28,033 nucleotides of DNA from a virus. The position numbers were made by a program, and so were the translations under genes. Every line of letters starts with the position of its first letter. Within the stretch, counting starts at the first letter, position 1. The notes beneath the pieces were generated by a model that saw nothing but the letters and a program-made list of their open reading frames with translations, was not told the DNA's origin and made no database searches. Below, one piece after another: positions 22,219 through 28,033 of the stretch. Location: positions 1 through 28,033 of the IMG/VR virus record IMGVR_UViG_3300029922_000256. One strand, given 5' to 3'.

Positions 22219-22763
22219 AAGATTAGACTTTTCTCACACAATTCTTCCCCAATTTTGTAGAAGAAATTTATGACATCATCAGCTAATTTTCTAGAAATAT
22301 CAATGGGAAAATTTGTGGAGAATGAATTAGCTTGAGAATATTTCCCCGCCTTAATATTGATCCCCAAGTAACCAACACCAGTAGTCTTAACAACACTGAC
22401 ATTAACAATCCCTTTTGGTTGAATAATACCATGTTCTTGGTGTTCCTTATGTATTATGATATTTTCTTGATCTATTTCAATAGAAGTTTGGAGATATTTG
22501 TTAAGAATTTGTGCAATTCCAGTTATAAAATATCTATGAAAAAGAATCGTGGAATATTCATCTTTTACAAGGGGATTAGTCCATAGAAAACTTAATACTT
22601 GTTCTCTTTTATAATCTTCATCATTATCTTTAATATCAATTGGTCCATTTAGACAAATAATATTTCCGAGTGGAAGTACTTGGTGATTTTTGACGAAATG
22701 TTTGGTAATAAATTTGCGATTCAGATCATCACCATTGAAGGTGTTTCTATAATCAATTATCAT
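22215..22763 (-). CDS. DUF366-like protein
   Basis: A 182-residue protein. From memory its order of elements recalls DUF366, a family of unknown function in archaea and bacteria related in fold to lipoate/biotin ligase-type enzymes: an IDIKDNDED acidic segment (42-50), a FHRYFITGIAQILNKYLQ helix, IEIDQENIIIHK, and KGIVNVSVVKTTGVGYLGIN (117-136), which matches a KLSVSIA....S.IHLGIN pattern. No metal or nucleotide motif is sure. It overlaps both neighbours (11 bases with the coiled-coil gene upstream, ATGA with gp62 downstream), so it is in the replication operon. The assignment is tentative. Confidence 0.45.
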   Translation of the reverse strand: MIIDYRNTFNGDDLNRKFITKHFVKNHQVLPLGNIICLNGPIDIKDNDEDYKREQVLSFLWTNPLVKDEYSTILFHRYFITGIAQILNKYLQTSIEIDQENIIIHKEHQEHGIIQPKGIVNVSVVKTTGVGYLGINIKAGKYSQANSFSTNFPIDISRKLADDVINFFYKIGEELCEKSLIL

Positions 22764-23283
22764 CTTTTTTGCGATTTTTGAATAATTCCCAATGAAGTTG
22801 AAGAAGGTATTCTTTAACTGGACCTTCTACCGATGTTAATAAGCGATTAAATTTATCAAAATCATTTATTGCATAGAGTTTTTCTAAAATATCAGTAAAA
22901 TATGCACGTTTTTCATCTATGTTATGGTATAACCATTGATCCAACTCTTGCATAACAACATCCGAATATGATAATTCACCTGTTTTGTGTAAGTAAGATG
23001 CAACTTTGAAAAGTAATTCTTCTAATTGTTTAATTTTATATTCGTATCTAATCCTAAGTGATTCGATTAATTTATCCTTTTCCTCCGCAAGTGCTTTCTC
23101 TTTTGTTTCATCCTGAGTTTTCATTTTATATTTTTCCGCTGCTTCTAATAATCTTTTATTAACCCTGGCCTCTGCTTCTTGAGAAGCAATTTGCTCAGGT
23201 GTTGGGGGAAGTTTTTCATCTGAAAAAAGTATATCGTATTCGGTGTCCCCATTTCCATAACAAGCATCTCCAATAGCACCCAT
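22753..23283 (-). CDS. Coiled-coil hypothetical protein (176 aa)
   Basis: Not recognised. Begins MGAIGDACYGNGDTEYDILF, then a long Glu/Lys/Ala-rich helix from about residue 32 to 95 that is likely a coiled coil, and a C-terminal part of shorter helices (LYHNIDEKRAYFTDILEKLY). No membrane segment. A neighbouring gene at 23287 has a similar coiled-coil C-terminal section, so the two may be partners or distant relatives. An A/T-rich leader without Shine-Dalgarno precedes the ATG. Confidence 0.6.
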   Translation of the reverse strand: MGAIGDACYGNGDTEYDILFSDEKLPPTPEQIASQEAEARVNKRLLEAAEKYKMKTQDETKEKALAEEKDKLIESLRIRYEYKIKQLEELLFKVASYLHKTGELSYSDVVMQELDQWLYHNIDEKRAYFTDILEKLYAINDFDKFNRLLTSVEGPVKEYLLQLHWELFKNRKKDDN

Positions 23284-23286
23284 AAA

Positions 23287-23661
23287 TTATTTCTTAATTT
23301 GTTCTTGTAATTGTTTAATCAGCAAATGAGCAATTTCTTTTTCGTTAAAATCCAATTTACTCAAATACATTTTCAGAAGATCAAACCGCTTACTGCGAAT
23401 AAGATCTGCAAGTTCCTTTTGTACTTTCGCATAAAGTACATCCAAATTATTAACATACCATTCTTGGAGTTCTTTGGCCTCTTCAATCCATGCATCCCGA
23501 TTGTTGATAATGGAAGCCGCTTGCCCCAATAGCTTAGTCAATTTCTCAATTTCTTGGTCTTTATCAACCTTATCGGAATTAATCCATTCGGAACCATTCC
23601 AAATTAACGTATCATTTGTTTTTTTACTCATATTCTTTTTAATTTCTTTAATACTACTCAT
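23287..23661 (-). CDS. Helical hypothetical protein with duplicated start region
   Basis: I choose the ATG at 23659-23661 (124 residues). A longer frame beginning with a TTG at 23754 would lie inside the upstream gene. Thirty bases downstream a second ATG (23629-23631) is preceded by an almost identical sequence, so both may be used. The product is helical and charged, with a WIEEAKELQEWYVNN segment and LIRSKRFDLLKMYLSKLDF, and no known motif. Early residues DTLIWNGSEWINSD look like a short Trp-containing beta-hairpin. Confidence 0.55.
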   Translation of the reverse strand: MSSIKEIKKNMSKKTNDTLIWNGSEWINSDKVDKDQEIEKLTKLLGQAASIINNRDAWIEEAKELQEWYVNNLDVLYAKVQKELADLIRSKRFDLLKMYLSKLDFNEKEIAHLLIKQLQEQIKK

Positions 23662-23668
23662 ATTCTTT

Positions 23669-23932
23669 TTAATTTCCTTGATAATTCTCTTCTTTTTCAA
23701 TTCTGTCAACCCAATATTTGGGAAGTTCCAATTCCTGCCAATATTCCACTTCAAATCTTTCGGGGTCGGCAGTGTAAAGTAAACCTTCTAATTTATGCCA
23801 ATTAGTGGTGTCCTTGTGTGCATAATGGTCTACCCAATAATAGGCATAACAAACTTCCCCCCATTTATCAATTACTAAATATCCCCCACTCTTTAGGGGA
23901 GTTTCCATAGAAACATTTTTCCAATTATTCAT
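23669..23932 (-). CDS. DUF551-like protein (87 aa)
   Basis: The pattern fits DUF551, small proteins frequent in phages and prophages: N-terminal W-K-N-V-S-M-E-T-P-L-K-S-G-G-Y-L-V with the usual P and G-x-x-V/Y-L-V element, a VCYAYYWVDHY strand with aromatic residues, TTNWHKLEGL, and a further EYWQELELPKYW segment resembling the W-x-x-L-P terminus. The family has no known function. The start overlaps the upstream membrane-anchored gene by eight bases. Confidence 0.6.
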   Translation of the reverse strand: MNNWKNVSMETPLKSGGYLVIDKWGEVCYAYYWVDHYAHKDTTNWHKLEGLLYTADPERFEVEYWQELELPKYWVDRIEKEENYQGN

Positions 23933-24272
23933 ATTTTTTGTTTAATAATTGTTTCAAAGTAAGCAAATCGTCCAAATTATATCCAATCTCTGGAAAAGTT
24001 TCTGAAGAAAGTGCTCTGTTTAAGGTAATGGTATCCTTCAATTGCTGGATTTCTTTATCTAAAATATATTGATGGGATTTTACTAAAAATTTTATATCCA
24101 CCGCATCTGTAATTTCTTGAGTCTGTTTTTCATTAATTATGATTTTCGGTTCTTCTGGTAAATTAGTTTCGGTACTTTCTTTCGCATCAACTATATATTC
24201 TTTTCTATATAAAAATGCAATTAACCCCCCAACAGTAAAAAGAAAACTAAATAAAATTATAATACCATGCAT
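23925..24272 (-). CDS. Membrane-anchored helical protein (115 aa)
   Basis: An N-terminal hydrophobic segment (IIILFSFLFTVGGLIAFLY, residues 4-22) followed by basic RKEY suggests an inner-membrane anchor with the rest cytoplasmic. The remaining ~90 residues are charged and helical (residues 50-115, ending LLTLKQLLNKKYE). It heads the 15 kb leftward block and diverges from the fibre gene at 24325. A TTGACT-N16-TAAAGT element six bases before the ATG is a possible promoter. Function unknown; spanin or holin roles were considered but no lipobox or second segment is present. Confidence 0.58.
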   Translation of the reverse strand: MHGIIILFSFLFTVGGLIAFLYRKEYIVDAKESTETNLPEEPKIIINEKQTQEITDAVDIKFLVKSHQYILDKEIQQLKDTITLNRALSSETFPEIGYNLDDLLTLKQLLNKKYE

Positions 24273-24307
24273 ATAATTACTTTATCATGGTTTTCCTAAG
24301 AGTCAAC

Positions 24308-24315
24308 CGTAAATA
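24308..24315 (+). promoter_or_regulatory. Late-type TAAATA box before fibre gene 24325
   Basis: CGTAAATA, with TAAATA ending nine bases before the ATG. The paralogous fibre gene at 26689 has AATAAATA with the same nine-base spacing, supporting a conserved regulatory element. Confidence 0.35.
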
Positions 24316-24324
24316 ATTGGAAAT

Positions 24325-26664
24325 ATGTCTCTGCCCAGTACATTTAACACATTCTTTTACACAAATGCACTATCTGGGCAAGATTTTTTGATTGGTTATC
24401 GTGGATTAACTGAATTTAGAACTGATGTAAACTCTTTAACATCAAGTCTTACTAATGTTTTTCTCGCAACATCTCAGTTAAGTTCAGTAACTGCTACTTT
24501 ACCGCCCGGTATAGCTCCAGTTAGTTTGGTGGCATCCGTTTCTAGTAGTTTATATTCTCAGTTAAGTGCAGGTGCAAATTCTACATTATTAATTCAAAAC
24601 AGTACATTTTGGGATAATTCTTCTACTTTTACAGGTGTCAATTCCGCAAATTATTTGGCTTTATATACTGCCGTTACCGCAAATTCTGCTGTTTGGAGTG
24701 CGGGAAATAGTCCCACACTTCCTAGCGTAATCACTTTTGTGGAGAATAATTCTTCATTTTTTCTTAATTCTTCTACTTTTACTGATGCTAATTCAGCAAA
24801 TTATTTGGCACTTTATACTGGTGTTTCAGGAAATTCTGCTCTTTGGAATAATGCATTCACTTTTACTGTTCAAAACTCATCATTTTTATTAACCCAATCT
24901 AGTCAAGTAGCCGCTAATTCTGCCGCTTGGAATAATGCCTCAACTTTCACTAACAGTAATTATGGTGCTATTGTAAATGCAATTAATTTTGTTACAGAAT
25001 ATTCATCGTTTTTAGTCAACGAATCTACTCTGGGTTCTGCAAATTCAGCCTTTTGGATTAATTCCGCTACGTTTACTAATGCTAATTCTGCTAATTATCT
25101 AGCACTTTATACTGCTGTTTCTGCTAATAGTGCTACATGGAATACTGTGATTACATTTTTAGAATCGAATTCTGCCTATATTTTAAATGAAATTAATTTA
25201 GTTGCAGCTAACAGTGCTTTTTGGAATAATTCTGATACTTTTTCTAATACAATTAGTGCGGCTTATTTGTCTTTATATACTGCGGTTAGTGCTAATTCAG
25301 GATTATGGGGGTCTGCCAGTAATCCTTCTCTACCTGGAATTATAACTTTTGTACAAACAAATTCTTCATTTTTATTAACCCAATCTAGTCAAGTAGCTGC
25401 TAATTCTGCTGCTTGGAATAATGCTTCAAGTTTTACTAATACTAATTATGCTTACATTTTAAATGTAATTAATTATGTGAATCAATATTCATCATTTTTA
25501 TTAAATGAAAGCAATTTAGTAGCTTCCAATAGTGCTTTTTGGAATAATGCATCTACATTTATTGATTCCAATTCCGGTAATGATTTGGCTGTTTATACTG
25601 CAGTAAGTTCTACTAGTTCTTATTGGAATACTATTAGTACATTTGTAACTCAAAATTCATCTTTTTTACTTAATGCTTCAACTTTTACTGATACCAATAG
25701 TGCTAATTATTTAGCTTTGTATACGGGAGTTAGTTCAAATAGTGCTTTTTGGAATAATGCATCTACATTTACTGATGCTAATTCCTCAAATTACTTAGCT
25801 TTATATACAACAGTAACAGCTAATTCTTCAGTTTGGGGAACTGTTACTACCTTTGTGCAAACGAATTCTGCACATCAATTAAGTGTGTATTCCACAGTTA
25901 ATACAAATTCAGGAACTTGGAATGGTGGAGGAATTGCTTCAACATTTAGTGTAATTTCTGCTCTAGGTACTACCCAAGGAACCGCAAACTTAATTACTAC
26001 AACTACTACTATAGTTAGTTCCTGTTTATCTGGAACACAGGACAGTTTACTTTTACCAGTATTTTCAACTCAAGAAAAATTAACGGTTTCAAATCAAACC
26101 AGTAATTCAATTTATCTTTTTCCACAATATGGATCATTTATTAATACTCTAAGTGCAAATCAACCTTATATAATTGTTCCTCAAGGTTCTTCCGATTTTA
26201 ATTTAATTAATTCCTTTTATACATACACTAGCAATGAAAAAAACACATTAAAAGCGTATTATTATGTTTCCAAAAATTTACTAAATATGCCTGCTGATGG
26301 AAGTACTCAAATTAATTTTGATGGTAGATTGATTGATACCCATAATGCAGTTACTACATTTACATCAGGATCTGCCGGTTTTTGGAAATTTACCGCACCA
26401 TTTCCATGCACAGTGAATGTGGATTGTTATATTCAATCCCAATTTAACGCCGTAACTTTATATTTGTTTAAAAATAATAGTGAATATATATCTGGATGGT
26501 ATAGTAATAATTCCCAAGGTCCAAATGTAATCGGAAATTTCCAAATTACATTGGCTCAAAATGATTGGATTGATCTAAGACCCAACGATAGTAGTACTAT
26601 ATCAATAGGAGGAGGTGTACCTGTTAATGGAACTACTTCAACAATTAGAATCTACACAGTTTAA
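24325..26664 (+). CDS. Repeat-rich tail fibre protein with jelly-roll-like tip
   Basis: A 779-residue fibre. The N-terminal ~85 residues (MSLPSTFNTFFYTNALSGQD, LIGYRGLTEFRTDVNSLTSS) form a likely virion-attachment domain that is repeated almost unchanged in the next gene. From about residue 90 to 535 runs the NSA/W repeat with 14-residue base period, with inserts such as SNPSLPGIITFVQTNSSF. After the repeats a Ser/Thr-rich beta region with TISAL-type strands and a C-terminal domain (FDGRLIDTHNAV, GFWKFTAPFPCTVNVDCYI, LYLFKNNSEYISGWY, ending TIRIYTV) resembles a C1q/TNF-like jelly roll of the sort used for receptor binding. It is complete. Compared with the first gene in the window it has a different tip, as expected for tip exchange. 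Confidence 0.85.
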   Translation: MSLPSTFNTFFYTNALSGQDFLIGYRGLTEFRTDVNSLTSSLTNVFLATSQLSSVTATLPPGIAPVSLVASVSSSLYSQLSAGANSTLLIQNSTFWDNSSTFTGVNSANYLALYTAVTANSAVWSAGNSPTLPSVITFVENNSSFFLNSSTFTDANSANYLALYTGVSGNSALWNNAFTFTVQNSSFLLTQSSQVAANSAAWNNASTFTNSNYGAIVNAINFVTEYSSFLVNESTLGSANSAFWINSATFTNANSANYLALYTAVSANSATWNTVITFLESNSAYILNEINLVAANSAFWNNSDTFSNTISAAYLSLYTAVSANSGLWGSASNPSLPGIITFVQTNSSFLLTQSSQVAANSAAWNNASSFTNTNYAYILNVINYVNQYSSFLLNESNLVASNSAFWNNASTFIDSNSGNDLAVYTAVSSTSSYWNTISTFVTQNSSFLLNASTFTDTNSANYLALYTGVSSNSAFWNNASTFTDANSSNYLALYTTVTANSSVWGTVTTFVQTNSAHQLSVYSTVNTNSGTWNGGGIASTFSVISALGTTQGTANLITTTTTIVSSCLSGTQDSLLLPVFSTQEKLTVSNQTSNSIYLFPQYGSFINTLSANQPYIIVPQGSSDFNLINSFYTYTSNEKNTLKAYYYVSKNLLNMPADGSTQINFDGRLIDTHNAVTTFTSGSAGFWKFTAPFPCTVNVDCYIQSQFNAVTLYLFKNNSEYISGWYSNNSQGPNVIGNFQITLAQNDWIDLRPNDSSTISIGGGVPVNGTTSTIRIYTV

Positions 26665-26671
26665 TTTCGTT

Positions 26672-26679
26672 AATAAATA
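26672..26679 (+). promoter_or_regulatory. Late-type AATAAATA box before fibre gene 26689
   Basis: AATAAATA, one mismatch to the T4 late box TATAAATA, nine bases before the ATG, in the 24-base gap between the fibre genes. Confidence 0.42.
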
Positions 26680-26688
26680 ATAGAAAAT

Positions 26689-28033
26689 ATGTCTCTGCCC
26701 AGTACATTTAACACATTCTTTTACACTAATTCTTTGTCTGGACAAGATTTTTTAATTGGTTATCGTGGTTTAACTGAATTCAGAACTGATGTAAATTCCT
26801 TATCAACAACACTTTCCAATGTTTTTCTTGCAACATCTCAGTTAAGTTCAGTTACAGCTACTCTACCTGGAAATATTGTAACAACTAGTTTGTTGGCACA
26901 AGTATCAAGTAATTTATTAGCAGTTGCTAGTTCTGGATCATCAAATACATTAATTTTATCAAATAGTGCTTTTTGGAACAATGCAAGTACATTTACCACG
27001 ATAAATTCCGCAAATTATTTGTCATTATATACAGTAGTTTCGGGAAATTCTTCTGTTTGGGCATCTGCAAGTAATCCATCACTGCCGGGGATAATTACAT
27101 TTGTACAGGGTAATTCGGCATTTTTAATTAATTCGGATACATTTAGTAATGCGACCAGTGCCAATTATCTTGCGGTTTATTCGGCAGTTAGTGGAAATTC
27201 TGCATTATGGACCAATGGTTCCACATTTACTGTTCAAAATTCTTCATTTCTAGTAAATCAATCCAATCAAGTTGCTGCTAATAGTGCATCTTGGAATACT
27301 GCTTCAACTTTTACTAATTCAAACTATGTTGCAATTTTAAATGCAATTAACTTTGTTACAGAATATTCTGCATTTTTAGTTAATGAATCCACTCTAGGTT
27401 CTGCAAATTCAGCCTTTTGGATTAATTCGGCGACTTTTACTAATGCTAATTCTGCTAATTTTCTAGCACTTTATACTGCTGTTTCTGCTAATAGTTCTGC
27501 TTGGAATACTGCAATTACATTTTTACAATCAAATTCTGCCTATATTTTAAATGAAATTAATTTGGTTGCAGGAAATTCTGCTTTTTGGAATAATTCTGAT
27601 ACTTTTAGTAATTCTACTAGTGCTAATTATCTAGCTTTATATACTGTGGTTAGTGCTAATAGTGGAACATGGGGTTCTGCTAGTAATCCTTCTCTACCAG
27701 GTGTAATTACATTTGTTCAAGTAAATTCGGCAGGAATAGTTGCCACTGATACTGTAGTTATGGCTAATTCTGCTGCTTGGAATAATGCTTCCACATATAC
27801 CAATACCAATTATGCATATATTACAAATGCAACTAATTTCGTTTCGCAATATTCATCATTCATTCTAAACGAAGTCAATTTAGTTGCGGCTAATAGTGCA
27901 TTTTGGAATAATTCATCCACTTTCACTGATTCCATATCGACAAATTATCTGGCTTTGTATAGTACAGTAAGTGCAAATAGCTCACAATGGGCATATGATA
28001 ATCCTTATGTAAACTCATTAGTTAATTCCGATT
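26689..28033 (+). CDS. Repeat-rich tail fibre protein (3' end outside window)
   Basis: Open from the ATG at 26689 to the right edge, 448 codons visible, so the stop is beyond the window. The first ~60 residues closely match the gene at 24325 (MSLPSTFNTFFYTN then LSGQDFLIGYRGLTEFRTDV), and the DNA is identical for 42 bases around the start. Repeats of the NSA/W type begin near residue 90 (NSAFWNNASTFTTINSANYL) and include NPSLPGIITFVQ, NEINLVAGNSAFW and SAYILNE units shared with the other fibres. I infer a paralogue from gene duplication and divergence; its tip cannot be seen. Confidence 0.85.
   Translation, partial: MSLPSTFNTFFYTNSLSGQDFLIGYRGLTEFRTDVNSLSTTLSNVFLATSQLSSVTATLPGNIVTTSLLAQVSSNLLAVASSGSSNTLILSNSAFWNNASTFTTINSANYLSLYTVVSGNSSVWASASNPSLPGIITFVQGNSAFLINSDTFSNATSANYLAVYSAVSGNSALWTNGSTFTVQNSSFLVNQSNQVAANSASWNTASTFTNSNYVAILNAINFVTEYSAFLVNESTLGSANSAFWINSATFTNANSANFLALYTAVSANSSAWNTAITFLQSNSAYILNEINLVAGNSAFWNNSDTFSNSTSANYLALYTVVSANSGTWGSASNPSLPGVITFVQVNSAGIVATDTVVMANSAAWNNASTYTNTNYAYITNATNFVSQYSSFILNEVNLVAANSAFWNNSSTFTDSISTNYLALYSTVSANSSQWAYDNPYVNSLVNSD

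Noticed and set aside
23662-23754. Longer start (TTG at 23754) for the gene at 23287
   Set aside because: The extra part lies inside the DUF551-like gene in another frame, and two good ATG codons exist downstream.

Overview
The window is a 28 kb piece of an AT-rich (roughly one third G+C by eye) double-stranded DNA phage genome of the T4-related myovirus lineage. Several products match T4 core proteins in motifs and length: portal gp20, tail sheath stabiliser gp15, a gp14-like neck protein, late sigma factor gp55, UvsW helicase with a UvsY-like partner, a gp62-like clamp-loader small subunit, polynucleotide kinase-phosphatase PseT and RNA ligase 1. No bacterial chromosomal genes, rRNA, integrase or transposase were seen. 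Nothing in the sequence fixes the host. Some starts carry an AGGA Shine-Dalgarno core, but many have only A/T-rich leaders.

Layout: (1) bases 2-3373 (+) are the 3' part of a very long repeat-built fibre gene that enters from the left. (2) 3370-4282 (-) holds three small unknown genes. (3) 4375-9147 (+) is an RNA-repair block: a pol X-like nucleotidyltransferase, PseT, a small protein, an Rnl1-type ligase and an Rnl5 (DRB0094-type) ligase, followed by two small genes. (4) 9144-24272 (-) is one long leftward block, read from right to left: a membrane-anchored protein, a DUF551-like protein, two coiled-coil proteins, a DUF366-like protein, gp62, a GroES-like co-chaperonin, an SH3-barrel protein, an unknown, gp15, several unknowns, UvsY, UvsW, gp55, a small structural candidate, portal gp20, a leucine-rich-repeat protein, a mini-fibre, an unknown, the gp14-like neck protein, a Cys-containing protein and a membrane protein. 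(5) 24325-28033 (+) carries two paralogous fibre genes, the second running off the right edge.

Working picture: gp55 would direct late transcription, and AATAAATA/TAAATA boxes lie 5-9 bases before the start codons of the structural genes. gp62 and UvsW/UvsY serve replication and recombination. Portal, gp14 and gp15 form the head-neck-tail junction. The RNA-repair block probably restores tRNAs cut by host anti-phage nucleases. The repeat fibres presumably form the long adhesive appendages.

The observations I rate most worth following are the four-enzyme RNA-repair block with an added nucleotidyltransferase, promoter boxes so close to start codons that many mRNAs may be almost leaderless, the fibre family built on a 14-residue NSA/W repeat with scrambled synonymous codons, and two small genes whose reading frames appear broken by one base.
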